Of a stretch of 37,391 bases of DNA, positions 17,733 to 26,585 are shown piece by piece. The stretch's first letter is position 1; the number at the start of each line of letters is the position of its first letter. This stretch comes from Pseudomonas sp. K2I15 (GTDB taxonomy: Bacteria; Pseudomonadota; Gammaproteobacteria; Pseudomonadales; Pseudomonadaceae): the NCBI RefSeq assembly GCF_002204795.1, contig NZ_NIXO01000059.1, forward strand, positions 1 through 37,391, given 5' to 3'. The notes beneath the pieces were generated by a model that worked only from the letters and a program-made list of their open reading frames with translations, was not told the DNA's origin and did no database searches. The translations under genes were made by a program, and so were the position numbers.

Positions 17733-18662
17733 TCAAGGGCGGTGCAAAATCGCCGAACCCCAGGACAGGCCTACGCCAAAACCACTGATGGCGACGCGCT
17801 TCCAGGTGGAGTCGAGCATGTGCTTTTCCAGCAGCAGCGGAATGCTCGATGACACGGTGTTGCCGGTCTCGACCATGTCCTTGATGAATTTATCTACCGG
17901 AGCATCTTCAAAACGCCGCGCCACAGCGTCGACAATCGCCGCACTGCCCTGGTGGATGCAGAACGCATCAATCTCGTCCGCCGCAAGGTTCGACTCGTGG
18001 AGCAGCTCGTGCAAATGCGCCGGCACTTTGAGCAAGGCGAAGTTGAACACCTGACGGCCGTTCATGAAGAACACGCCGTCGCTGACCTTCAAGTGCGGCG
18101 CACCGGAACCGTCAGTGCCGAACTTGGCCTTGCCCAACTGCCAGGGCGCGTCCTCGCCCATCCAGGTGGCGGTAGCGGCATCGCCAAACAACATAGTGGT
18201 GTTGCGGTCTTCCGGGTCGACGATCTTCGAGTACGGGTCAGCAGTGACCAGCAGGCCGTTTTTCAGGCCGGTGGCTTCCATGAAGCCCTTTATCGCGTAG
18301 ATGCCGTAGACGTAGCCCGAGCAGCCCAGGGAAATATCAAAGGCCGCCACGCTCGTCGGCAGGCCCAACTTGTCCTGGACGATGGCAGCGGTGTGAGGCA
18401 AGCCCTCTTCGTCGCCGTTCTGGGTGACGACGATCAGCACATCGATGGATTCGCGCTTCAAATCGGGGTTGTTGGCAAACAAGGCGTTGACCGCCTCGAC
18501 ACACAGATCGGAGGTTTCCTGCGCGGCATCCTTGCGCGGCAGGAACGCCGAACCGATCTTGCCAATGATGAATTCTTCATCCTTGGCGAACTTGGCACCC
18601 TGGGCGTAGTTATCGATCCCGTCTGCCGGCACGTAACTGGCGATGCTTTTTATGCCAATCAT
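17733..18662 (-). CDS. 3-oxoacyl-ACP synthase III-like protein (flagellar locus)
   Basis: 309 residues, thiolase fold. The FabH-type triad is complete: Cys114 (ISLGCSGYVYG), His237 (FCIHQGSAA) and Asn268 (ETGNTVSSSIP). KAS III enzymes join an acyl-CoA to malonyl-ACP or transfer acyl groups. Housekeeping FabH is usually beside other fatty-acid genes, so this is a paralogue. In P. syringae a homologous gene (orf3) belongs to the flagellin glycosylation island upstream of fliC and has been tied to glycosylation and signalling. Here it sits alone between flgL and fliC with no glycosyltransferase. The true substrate is unknown. GGGAAG precedes the ATG, and a strong terminator follows. Confidence 0.85.
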   Translation of the reverse strand: MIGIKSIASYVPADGIDNYAQGAKFAKDEEFIIGKIGSAFLPRKDAAQETSDLCVEAVNALFANNPDLKRESIDVLIVVTQNGDEEGLPHTAAIVQDKLGLPTSVAAFDISLGCSGYVYGIYAIKGFMEATGLKNGLLVTADPYSKIVDPEDRNTTMLFGDAATATWMGEDAPWQLGKAKFGTDGSGAPHLKVSDGVFFMNGRQVFNFALLKVPAHLHELLHESNLAADEIDAFCIHQGSAAIVDAVARRFEDAPVDKFIKDMVETGNTVSSSIPLLLEKHMLDSTWKRVAISGFGVGLSWGSAILHRP

Positions 18663-18906
18663 TGTGGCTTCCCAATACTAAATAGCTGGAGAACACCCCG
18701 CGAAACACGTCGCCGGGCGCTGACAATAATGGGGATAACCCCGCAAAAAACTCGCCGAAAACCGCCTTTATACCTTGGCGGCAGGCCCTCGCAGAGACCT
18801 GGCGACGACCTATCCTTTTCACACGATACAGTGAAGATGCGCTTTATGACTCACAGGTCACTCAATTTTCTGTGGTTTGTGCGAAACACAGGGACATACA
18901 AGCGCC
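18663..18906. other. Intergenic region upstream of the KAS III-like gene
   Basis: About 300 bases separate flgL from the KAS III-like gene. No convincing open frame is present. On the minus strand there are two small stems, CCGCC-AAGGTATAAA-GGCGG followed by TTTT (near 18760-18782) and GCGGGG/CCCC. The promoter of the KAS III-like gene should lie here, but I find no clear sigma54 or sigma28 motif. Confidence 0.4.
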
Positions 18907-18945
18907 AAAAACGACAACGGCCCACCCCGTTTCCAGGGTGAGCCG
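18907..18945 (-). terminator. Terminator after flgL
   Basis: On the minus strand CGGC-T-CACCC pairs with GGGTG-G-GCCG (18918-18945), with one mismatch and an eight-base loop. TTGTCGTTTTT follows. It starts about 20 bases past the flgL stop and closes the flgF-flgL operon. Confidence 0.8.
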
Positions 18946-18965
18946 CAGGTTTGCAGACGCTGAAA

Positions 18966-20549
18966 TTACATCTTGCTGAACAGGCTCAGCTGGGAGATTT
19001 TCACGAACGCCAGTTGCGAGGCCTGCAGCATGGTCTGCTGCAAGGTCAGGTCAATGGCGGCCTGCCCCATGTCAACGTTCGCCAGCGACGACATGGTGGA
19101 GGTATTGGCCAGGCCCAGGCTGGTGTTTTCCGTATCCTGAATATCTATCGCATTCTGGCGCGCACCAATGGAGCCACGCACCTGGTCGATCTGCGCCGAA
19201 GCGTTGCCCAGGTTGGCAATGCTCGTGGCGACCACGTCCTTGAGTTTGTTCAAGGCCACCTGATTGCCATCCGCCGGGGTTTCCAGACTCTTGCGCAACT
19301 GGCTCAGGGTATCCAGGGCGTTCATGTTCTTGTTGCTGGTAGCGCCGACCGAGAACTGGTCACCGGCGCCCGGCGTGCCGCTCACACCAAAGGTCACACC
19401 GACCGTGGTGATCGACGTCGCGCCAGCGGCCATGGTACCGGTGGCAATGGCCTTGCTGTCGGCCGTGTACGGCTGGGCGAACACCTGGTAATCGGTGCCG
19501 CTGGAGAACTTGATGACCGCACCCGAGTTAGGAAAGGTGCTGGTATAGGCCGCCTGATCCGTGACGCTGCCACCGGTCAGCTGCGCCGTGGACGCATTGC
19601 TTGGGGTACGCGAGACGCTGAAGGAATCCGGCTTGCTTTCCAGGGTGAACGCCTTGCCGGCCACCAACGCATCGGACGCCGCGCCCGGCGCAACATCCTT
19701 ACCCAGGTTCAGCCGGATGTCGAACGTGACGCCTCGCAGGCTGACGCTGGAGGAGCCTTCCTTGGTGGAGTCAAAGGTACCGTTACCGGTGATCTCCGAC
19801 GTGATGTCGTTGCCGTCCTTGTCCGTCACGCTGTATTGGGTGCTGCTGGCGAAGGTCAGCTTGTACGGCTGGCCATCGGAAAAGCTCTTGGTATAAGCGG
19901 TGCTGGAAGTGACCAGGCCGGCAGAGATCCCTACCGTGCCGTCATTCACATCGGGCGGCAGCAAAGTGGCCTGGGTACGACCGGTGTTGGACGAACTCTC
20001 AAGCAGCGCCTTGCCCGTATCCCCCATGGAGATCGACAGGTTGTTCGAAATCTGCAGGCTCAGGGGCGTCTCGTCGCCCTGGTACGTGTAGGTGCCGTCG
20101 TTGTTACGGGTGTACGGCGGCGTATCGGTCTTGGCACCGGAGAACATGTAGTTGCCGCTGGAGTCCTTGGAGTTGAGCAAGCCCAACACCTGGTCCTCAA
20201 GCGCGCCGACCTGGGCGGCAATCGCCTTGCGATCATCATCGCTCTTGCCGATGTTGCCGGCCTGCTGCGCCAATCCCTGAGCTGTTTGGAACGCGGTACT
20301 GATGCTTTGCAGCACACTTTCTTCGTTGGTCAGCGAGTTATTCAGGGTGGTGATGTTGGTGCTGTACTGCCCCAGCATGTCTTTTTGCTGTTGCAACATC
20401 AGCAACTGGGCGGCGGCCACCGGGTCATCGGAGGCGGTCTGCACTCGCACGCCGGAACTCGCCTGGTCCTGGGCCTTCACCACGCTCGAATAGTTATCCT
20501 GATACTTGCTGGAGCTGGTGTCGTAATACTGCTGTGTTGAAATACGCAT
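18966..20549 (-). CDS. flgL: FlgL hook-filament junction protein (HAP3)
   Basis: 527 residues, longer than the roughly 300 of enterobacteria. Conserved helical ends (MRISTQQYYDTSSSKYQDNYSSVVKAQDQASSGVRV; the C-terminus reads VDMGQAAIDLTLQQTMLQASQLAFVKISQLSLF) make D0/D1. The extra length is two similar beta-rich modules at about 217-306 (AYTKSF...YKLTF...GVTFDI...AGKAFTL) and 333-404 (AYTSTF...IKFSSGTDYQVF...GVTFGV...AGDQFSV). It joins FlgK to the filament. It begins 14 bases after the flgK stop and is the last gene of the flgF-flgL operon. Confidence 0.96.
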   Translation of the reverse strand: MRISTQQYYDTSSSKYQDNYSSVVKAQDQASSGVRVQTASDDPVAAAQLLMLQQQKDMLGQYSTNITTLNNSLTNEESVLQSISTAFQTAQGLAQQAGNIGKSDDDRKAIAAQVGALEDQVLGLLNSKDSSGNYMFSGAKTDTPPYTRNNDGTYTYQGDETPLSLQISNNLSISMGDTGKALLESSSNTGRTQATLLPPDVNDGTVGISAGLVTSSTAYTKSFSDGQPYKLTFASSTQYSVTDKDGNDITSEITGNGTFDSTKEGSSSVSLRGVTFDIRLNLGKDVAPGAASDALVAGKAFTLESKPDSFSVSRTPSNASTAQLTGGSVTDQAAYTSTFPNSGAVIKFSSGTDYQVFAQPYTADSKAIATGTMAAGATSITTVGVTFGVSGTPGAGDQFSVGATSNKNMNALDTLSQLRKSLETPADGNQVALNKLKDVVATSIANLGNASAQIDQVRGSIGARQNAIDIQDTENTSLGLANTSTMSSLANVDMGQAAIDLTLQQTMLQASQLAFVKISQLSLFSKM

Positions 20550-20563
20550 CGTCCCAGACTCCC

Positions 20564-22597
20564 TTAAAGTGCGTTGATCAGTGTGCTGAAGGTTTCCTGC
20601 GCCGCCTTGATGATCTGCGACGACGCGGTGTAGTACTGCTGGAACTTGATCATGTCGCCCGCCTCTTCATCCAGGTTGACCTGGGACACCGAGTTGGCAG
20701 CCGCCTTGTTCGCCGTCAACAACGCGCCGGTAGCGGTGCTGTCGGTATTGGCCTGGGCGGCCTTGGAACCCACTTGAGACACCAGGCGGCTATTGGCGCT
20801 GACCAGGCTCACGCCCCCATTGCCGTCCGTCACACCGACTGTTGACTTGGTTTGCAGATCCAGAAGCGACTGGGCGTTGCGGCCGTCGGAGGTCGCGCCA
20901 CTGTTGAACGAAAACGTGGTGCTGTCGTTATTGGCCGGCGAGCCGCCAACGGTGGTATCAAAACTGAAGCTCTTGCCCGTGATCAACGCACCGGTGGCAT
21001 CGCGCATCGGCACATTGATGGTGATCTTGTTGCCCTGGCCCGGGATGATGCTACCGGTGCCGATCGGGTTACCCTGGGCGTCGCTGACCGTGTACGGCTG
21101 GGTGCCGTCCGCCGCCTTATCGCCGAACACCATCTTCACCGGCATCGAGTTTTCGATCCCGGTGCGCAATTGGGCCGTATCGGCGCCACCGTGGATATCC
21201 AGCGGCACAGTCAACTGCGGCGGCGTGAACGTGCCAGTGCCGCTGTTCTTGCCGGCAACGCCCGCCAATGGCCCGGCGAACGCGAGTTTATTCGGGTCCT
21301 GGAGGTCGACACCAATTCCAGTGGCGCCATTGGCGGTCGGGCTGACCTTGAAGCTGTCACCGGCGGCCATCGGGCCGTTGCCGTTCAACGCCAGGGTAAA
21401 ACCGTCGATTACCGGCGGCGGCGTGGTGGTGGTGTCGAACGAGCCCATGGACTGGCCGTCGGAACGGGTCACGTTGTACAGGTTGCCACTGGTAAAGGTG
21501 ACCTTGTAGTCGTAAGTCGTCAGCTTACTGCTGTCGGCAATCGACACATTCAGGTTGCCGGAACCGGCACTGTTACCGGCCGCCCCCTGGCTACGCTGGG
21601 AAATCGCCGCCGCGCTGTTGATGTCGGTGAACAGCGAAGAACCGAACTCACCGTTCAAGTCCAGGCCCTGGCCCAACTGGTTGTTGACGGTATCGGCGGC
21701 AACAACGGCCAGCCGGCCCAAGTCATTGATGGCCGGCATCAGCACATCGCTGCGATAACGCATCAGGCCGCCAATGCTGCCACCGCTCACCACCGAACCG
21801 ATGTCCATGGACGTGCTGCCCATGTTGATCTGGATGGTGTACTGGCTGTTGTCGGTCTTGCTCGGCACTGCCGAAATGGTGTTGGCGATATCACCCTCTA
21901 CCAGCGACTGCCCGGTGCCCGTGGTCACACTGACCTGGCCGTTCTTTTCGGTGGCTGTGACACCGATCAGCTCATTGAGCGAGCGAACCGCTTCAGTGCG
22001 CGCATCCAGCAGGTTGGCGGGCGCGCTGGTCGATGTGCCCTGGGCCTGGGCGATCTGTTTGTTCAGGGACGCAATCGAGGAGGTCAGCTTGTTGACCTGA
22101 TCACTCATGGTGCTCAACTGGCCGTTGATGCTTTCTTTCTGCTGGGTCAACTGCGAGGAAATCGCGTTGAACCGGTTGCTCAAGGTCTGGGCGCTGGTCA
22201 CCAGCAATTGCCGGGCCGACACGTCACTTGGGGTGGCCGCAGCGGTCTGGACCGACGCAAAAAAGGCGCTGAGCACAGCAGACATGCCGGTGGTCTTGTC
22301 CGACAGGGTCTTGTCGATCGCGCTCGCCTGGCCCAGGTAGGCGTTGGCATCGCTATTGAGCGCGGTGCTGTTCTGGTAGGCGGTGTTCAGGTAGTCGTTG
22401 TACACCCGACGCACATCCGCCAGGGTCGTACCGGTGCCGATATACACACCGCCGAACGCGTTCGAGGCGCTGGCGTTTTGGGTGGTCTGCTGACGCGAGT
22501 ATCCCGGGGTGTTGACGTTGGCGATGTTGTTACTTAAGACCGACAACGATCCTTGGGCGGCATTGAGCCCCGACATCCCGATATTGAGCAAACTCAT
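20564..22597 (-). CDS. flgK: FlgK hook-filament junction protein (HAP1)
   Basis: 677 residues. The flagellar rod-protein N-terminus is intact (MSLLNIGMSGLNAAQGSLSVLSNNIANVNTPGYSRQ), as is the FlgK C-terminus (VNLDEEAGDMIKFQQYYTASSQIIKAAQETFSTLINAL). A large insertion includes a module at about 354-421 (YDYKVTFTSGNLYNVT...DGFTLALNGNGPMAAGDSFKV) resembling those in FlgL. A weaker relative follows (MPVKMVFGD...YTVSDAQGNPIGTG...GKSFSFDTTV). It is exported by the type III apparatus and caps the hook before FlgL. AAGG precedes the ATG. Confidence 0.97.
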   Translation of the reverse strand: MSLLNIGMSGLNAAQGSLSVLSNNIANVNTPGYSRQQTTQNASASNAFGGVYIGTGTTLADVRRVYNDYLNTAYQNSTALNSDANAYLGQASAIDKTLSDKTTGMSAVLSAFFASVQTAAATPSDVSARQLLVTSAQTLSNRFNAISSQLTQQKESINGQLSTMSDQVNKLTSSIASLNKQIAQAQGTSTSAPANLLDARTEAVRSLNELIGVTATEKNGQVSVTTGTGQSLVEGDIANTISAVPSKTDNSQYTIQINMGSTSMDIGSVVSGGSIGGLMRYRSDVLMPAINDLGRLAVVAADTVNNQLGQGLDLNGEFGSSLFTDINSAAAISQRSQGAAGNSAGSGNLNVSIADSSKLTTYDYKVTFTSGNLYNVTRSDGQSMGSFDTTTTPPPVIDGFTLALNGNGPMAAGDSFKVSPTANGATGIGVDLQDPNKLAFAGPLAGVAGKNSGTGTFTPPQLTVPLDIHGGADTAQLRTGIENSMPVKMVFGDKAADGTQPYTVSDAQGNPIGTGSIIPGQGNKITINVPMRDATGALITGKSFSFDTTVGGSPANNDSTTFSFNSGATSDGRNAQSLLDLQTKSTVGVTDGNGGVSLVSANSRLVSQVGSKAAQANTDSTATGALLTANKAAANSVSQVNLDEEAGDMIKFQQYYTASSQIIKAAQETFSTLINAL

Positions 22598-22607
22598 GAT
22601 TCAGACC

Positions 22608-23867
22608 TTATAAATGAGTGGAAGCGCCCGCGGCAGCGTAGTTCTGGTAGCTGTTCATCGTTTTGGCAATCTGCGAAATCTTGCTGGCGTAATCCGGGTC
22701 GGTTGCATAACCGGCTTTTTGCAACTCGCGTACAAACTGTTCCGGGTTGTCGGCTGACTTCACAACATCTTTATAGCGATCATTGCTTTGCAGCAACGTC
22801 ACCAGATCATGGAAGCTGTCCTGGTAGGAATTGTAGGAGCGGAACTGCGCCGTCTCCTTGACCATCGCGCCATCGCGAAACTCGCTGGTGATCGCACGGG
22901 CCTGTTCGCCCTGCCAGCTCTGGCCGGCCTTGATGCCGAACAGGTTGTGGCTGCTGGTGCCATCTTCGGCACGCATCACCGATTTACCCCAACCGGTTTC
23001 CAGGGCCGCCTGGGCCACCAAATAGCGTGGGTCAACGCCAATCCGCGCGGCGGCCTCCTTGGCCATCGGCAACATGGTGGCGACAAATTCATCCTGCGAG
23101 CTGAAGGCTTTTTTCGCCGGAGCCAAAGGTGGCTGAGCCACGGCGCGACCGTAAATCTGCATCTGCCCGCGCGGCAGTGCGGCAAGGCTGCGGGCGGCGT
23201 TGTTGACCACACCGTCATCGGCTGCACTGTTGCGCAGCGGCGCGGCCTTGGCGGCAGTGGTAGCGTCGGTGCTTGGCACGATGCCGGCCAGCAGGCGATC
23301 CGTGAGCTTGCTCGGCAACGAGATACGGCGCTGGTTCATCAGCGCCATGTCATTGGCGTGGGAGTTGGTGCCTTCAGGCACCGCCACGCGATACGCCCAC
23401 AATGGCCGCTGACCATTGCTGCGGCCCAACGGGCCATCGGCCTTGGTACCGGCGGCAATTTCGGTCGGCACATCAACCTTCTTCGCAGGTACTGCCGGGC
23501 CTTGCAAGGTGGCCGCCTGGGCGTCCACCGGCTTGTTCTTCTGCATCTGGCGCAGCAGCACGTCGGCCAGGCCGATACCACCGCCCTCGCGAGACAGCGA
23601 GACCGCCAATTGCTGGTCGTACATTTCCTGGTACTGCTTGGCCGCCGGCGTGTTCAGCGGGTTGTCCTTGCCCAGGGCTTCGGTGGCCGAACGCATGGAC
23701 TTGAGCATCTCACCGAGAAACAGCGACTCGAACTCCTGCGCGACCTTGCGCATGTTGCCGTCGCTGTTCTTGTCGCCGACCTTCAACTGGTTAAGCCGGT
23801 TGAGGTCGGAATAAGAACCCGAGTCCGCCGTGCTGCTCAGGCCGCTCTTGCGCATGTCCATGGCCAT
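22608..23867 (-). CDS. flgJ: FlgJ rod cap and peptidoglycan hydrolase
   Basis: 419 residues in two domains. The N-terminal rod-cap domain spans about 40-110 (MRKVAQEFESLFLGEMLKSMRSA...GGIGLADVLLRQM). A low-complexity linker follows. The C-terminal glucosaminidase-family muramidase spans about 255-410, with catalytic Glu290 in AALETGWGKS. It opens the cell wall for the growing rod. The linker (110-250) is long. The start may be the first ATG (23867) or MDMRKSG at 23861. Neither has a strong Shine-Dalgarno. The flgI stop lies four bases upstream, suggesting coupled translation. Confidence 0.96.
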   Translation of the reverse strand: MAMDMRKSGLSSTADSGSYSDLNRLNQLKVGDKNSDGNMRKVAQEFESLFLGEMLKSMRSATEALGKDNPLNTPAAKQYQEMYDQQLAVSLSREGGGIGLADVLLRQMQKNKPVDAQAATLQGPAVPAKKVDVPTEIAAGTKADGPLGRSNGQRPLWAYRVAVPEGTNSHANDMALMNQRRISLPSKLTDRLLAGIVPSTDATTAAKAAPLRNSAADDGVVNNAARSLAALPRGQMQIYGRAVAQPPLAPAKKAFSSQDEFVATMLPMAKEAAARIGVDPRYLVAQAALETGWGKSVMRAEDGTSSHNLFGIKAGQSWQGEQARAITSEFRDGAMVKETAQFRSYNSYQDSFHDLVTLLQSNDRYKDVVKSADNPEQFVRELQKAGYATDPDYASKISQIAKTMNSYQNYAAAGASTHL

Positions 23868-23871
23868 GGCG

Positions 23872-24987
23872 TCAGATCACAATCAGGTCGGCTTGCAAGG
23901 CGCCGGCCTGTTTCAACGCTTCGAGGATCGCCATCAAGTCGCCAGGCGCTGCGCCCACCTGGTTCACCGCACGGACAATCTCGTCCAGGGTGGTACCGGG
24001 GCCGAACTTGAACATCGGCTTGGCTTCTTGCTGGGCATTCACCCGCGAGCGCGGCACCACGGCGGTCTGGCCGTTGGACAACGGGCCAGGCTGGCTGACG
24101 ATCGGGTCTTCGGTGATGGTCACGGTCAGGCTGCCGTGGGTCACGGCCGCCGGCGAAACCTTCACGTTCTGGCCGATCACGATGGTACCGGTACGCGAAT
24201 TGATGATGACCTTGGCCACCGCCTGGCCCGGGTCGACCTCGAGGTTTTCGAGCAACGACAAGTAGTCAACGCGCTGGCTTGGGTCCAGCGGTGCGGTGAC
24301 GCGAATCGAGCCGCCGTCGATGGCCTGGGCCACGCCCGGGCCGAGCAGGTCATTGATCTTGTCGACCACGCGCTTGGCGGTAGTGAAGTCCGAACGGTTG
24401 AGGTTCAGGGTCAGGCTGTTGCCCTGGTTGAAGCCGCTCGGCACCGTGCGCTCTACCGAGGCACCACCGGGGATCCGGCCGGCCGACGGCACGTTGACGG
24501 TGATCTTCGAACCATCGCGGCCTTCAGCGTCAAAACCGCCCACCACCAGGTTGCCCTGGGCAATGGCGTAGACGTTGCCGTCGATACCTTTAAGTGGCGT
24601 CATCAGCAAGGTGCCGCCACGCAGGCTTTTGGAGTTACCCATGGACGAAACGGTGATATCGACCACCTGCCCCGGCTTGGCGAACGGCGGCAAATCAGCG
24701 CTGATGGACACCGCCGCAACGTTCTTCAACTGCACGTTGCCCGAACCTGCCGGCACCTTGATGCCGAACTGCGAGAGCATGTTGTTGAAGGTCTGCAGGG
24801 TGAACGGGGTCTGGGTGGTCTGGTCGCCGGTGCCGTTAAGCCCCACCACCAGGCCGTAGCCGATCAACTGGTTGGACCGTACGCCGGAAATGCTCGCGAT
24901 GTCTTTCAAGCGCTCAGCCTGGGCGCCTGCGCTCAGGGCCAGCAGCAACATCGCAGCCATCAGCTGTTTGAAGTTCAAAGTGATCAC
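23872..24987 (-). CDS. flgI: FlgI flagellar P-ring protein
   Basis: Up to 371 residues. A Sec signal peptide (MITLNFKQLMAAMLLLALSAGAQA, cleavage before ERLKD) precedes the P-ring domain (IASISGVRSNQLIGYGLVVGLNGTGDQT...). It polymerises around the rod at the peptidoglycan layer. The longest frame begins at GTG (24987), which directly follows the flgH stop and has no Shine-Dalgarno. A TTG at 24978 has AGGTGA five bases upstream and would give MNFKQLMAAM..., with an equally good signal peptide. I list the longer form, but the TTG start is credible. Confidence 0.95.
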   Translation of the reverse strand: MITLNFKQLMAAMLLLALSAGAQAERLKDIASISGVRSNQLIGYGLVVGLNGTGDQTTQTPFTLQTFNNMLSQFGIKVPAGSGNVQLKNVAAVSISADLPPFAKPGQVVDITVSSMGNSKSLRGGTLLMTPLKGIDGNVYAIAQGNLVVGGFDAEGRDGSKITVNVPSAGRIPGGASVERTVPSGFNQGNSLTLNLNRSDFTTAKRVVDKINDLLGPGVAQAIDGGSIRVTAPLDPSQRVDYLSLLENLEVDPGQAVAKVIINSRTGTIVIGQNVKVSPAAVTHGSLTVTITEDPIVSQPGPLSNGQTAVVPRSRVNAQQEAKPMFKFGPGTTLDEIVRAVNQVGAAPGDLMAILEALKQAGALQADLIVI

Positions 24988-25683
24988 CTAGAAAGGGAAC
25001 AGCGGGCTAAGGAAGAAACGGTCAAACCAGCCCGGCTGACTGGCGTCAGCAAACGAACCCGTACCCGAGTAGGTGATGCGTGCATCGGCAATCCGTGTCG
25101 ACGACACGGTGTTGTCGGTGGCGATATCGTCTGCGCGAACCATGCCCGCAATGCGCACCAGCTCATCACCGGTGTTGAGGGTCATCCACTTCTCGCCGCG
25201 TACGGCGATGATGCCGTTGGGCAGCACGTCGGCCACGGTCACAGTGATCGAACCGGTCAGGCTGTTGCCCTGCCCGGCCGCACTCTTGCCGTTGGTGGCG
25301 CGGTCGCCGCTGTAGCCGGCGTCCAGGCTCAGGTCACCGCTGCCCAGCGGGTTATTGGTGTTCGGTAAACCGCCAAACAACGAGGTCAGGCCAATGGTGG
25401 TCTTGCTGGTCTTGCCGATCTGCGAGTTGGCGTTCTTGCTCGCCTGGGTCTTCTCGTTAAGGGTGATAGTGATGATGTCACCCACCCGGAAGGCCTTGCG
25501 GTCGCTGTACAGGTTCTGTTCGAAACCGGCCTGGTAGATCGAGCCGTTGTTGGCCGCCGCCGGCAGCGGCGTACGCGGCAACACCGGCGCATAGTACGGG
25601 TCATTGGGCTTTGGCGTCGGGGCAACACAGCCCGCGAGCGCAGCAATCCCACTCAATGCCAGAACAGAAACATAGCGATTCAT
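24988..25683 (-). CDS. flgH: FlgH flagellar L-ring lipoprotein
   Basis: 231 residues. A lipoprotein signal ends in the lipobox LAGC with Cys19. The FlgH core follows (GSIYQAGFEQNLYSDRKAFRVGDIITITLNEKTQASKNANSQI...) to the terminal FDRFFLSPLFPF. It forms the outer-membrane L ring around the distal rod. The stop TAG is directly abutted by the GTG of flgI. A 53-base gap separates it from flgG. Confidence 0.97.
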   Translation of the reverse strand: MNRYVSVLALSGIAALAGCVAPTPKPNDPYYAPVLPRTPLPAAANNGSIYQAGFEQNLYSDRKAFRVGDIITITLNEKTQASKNANSQIGKTSKTTIGLTSLFGGLPNTNNPLGSGDLSLDAGYSGDRATNGKSAAGQGNSLTGSITVTVADVLPNGIIAVRGEKWMTLNTGDELVRIAGMVRADDIATDNTVSSTRIADARITYSGTGSFADASQPGWFDRFFLSPLFPF

Positions 25684-25736
25684 GACCCATACCTCACGGT
25701 GTTGCAGGCGCCGTCAATAGCGCCCCATAGACTTGA

Positions 25737-26522
25737 TTACAGATTCTGCGTTACGAACGAAAGCATCTGGTCGGCGGTGGAAATCACCTTGGAGTTCATC
25801 TCGTAAGCGCGCTGAGTGGTGATCATGTTGACCATCTCTTCAACGGTGCTCACGTTGGACGTTTCCAGGGTGCTTTGCAGGGTGGTACCAAAACCGTTGA
25901 GGCCCGGGGTGCCGATTTGCGGCGCGCCGCTGGAGGCGGTTTCCAGGAACAGGTTGTTACCAATCGCCTGCAAGCCGGCCGGGTTGATGAAGTCGGCGGT
26001 TTGCAGGTTGCCGATCACTTGGGACGCCGGGTTACCGGCAACAGTGATCGACACGGTGCCGTCGTTGCCGACGGTGAAGGTCTGGGCGTTGTTAGGCACG
26101 ACAATCGCTGGCTCCAGCGCGAAACCGTTGGCAGTCACGACCTGGCCGTTGGCGTCCAGGTGGAACGTACCGTCACGGGTGTAGGTGGTGGTGCCGTCCG
26201 GCTGCAGGATCTGGAAGAAACCCTTGCCGTTGACCGCGAGGTCCAATGGCTGGCCGGTTTGCTGCAAGTTACCGGCGCTGAAGTTCTTCTGGGTACCAAC
26301 AATCGCCACACCGGTACCCAGTTGCAGGCCCGACGGCAATTCGCTGTCTTGGGTCGACTGGGCGCCTGGCTGCTTCTTGATCTGATAGAGCAAGTCCTGG
26401 AACTCGGCGCGGTCACGTTTGAAACCCGTGGTGGACACGTTGGCCAGGTTGTTGGAAATGGTGGTCAGGTTGGTGTCCTGGGCGGACAAACCTGTTTTGG
26501 CAACGTATAGAGCCGGAAGCAT
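25737..26522 (-). CDS. flgG: FlgG distal rod protein
   Basis: 261 residues from the ATG at 26522 (MLPALYVAKTGLSAQDTNLTTISNNLANVSTTGFKRDRAEFQDLLYQ). An earlier in-frame ATG at 26528 directly follows AAGGAG and so is too close to its own ribosome site, while the chosen ATG lies six bases from it. The N-terminal rod motif (ISNNLANVSTTGFKR) and the C-terminal ISTADQMLSFVTQNL are canonical. It is the distal rod, through which P and L rings are bushed. Confidence 0.97.
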   Translation of the reverse strand: MLPALYVAKTGLSAQDTNLTTISNNLANVSTTGFKRDRAEFQDLLYQIKKQPGAQSTQDSELPSGLQLGTGVAIVGTQKNFSAGNLQQTGQPLDLAVNGKGFFQILQPDGTTTYTRDGTFHLDANGQVVTANGFALEPAIVVPNNAQTFTVGNDGTVSITVAGNPASQVIGNLQTADFINPAGLQAIGNNLFLETASSGAPQIGTPGLNGFGTTLQSTLETSNVSTVEEMVNMITTQRAYEMNSKVISTADQMLSFVTQNL

Positions 26523-26585
26523 GTTCATCTCCTTCGTGCGCCTGTTTTATGGCGCCGCGCTACAAAAATTAGTGTGTGGCTGCTA

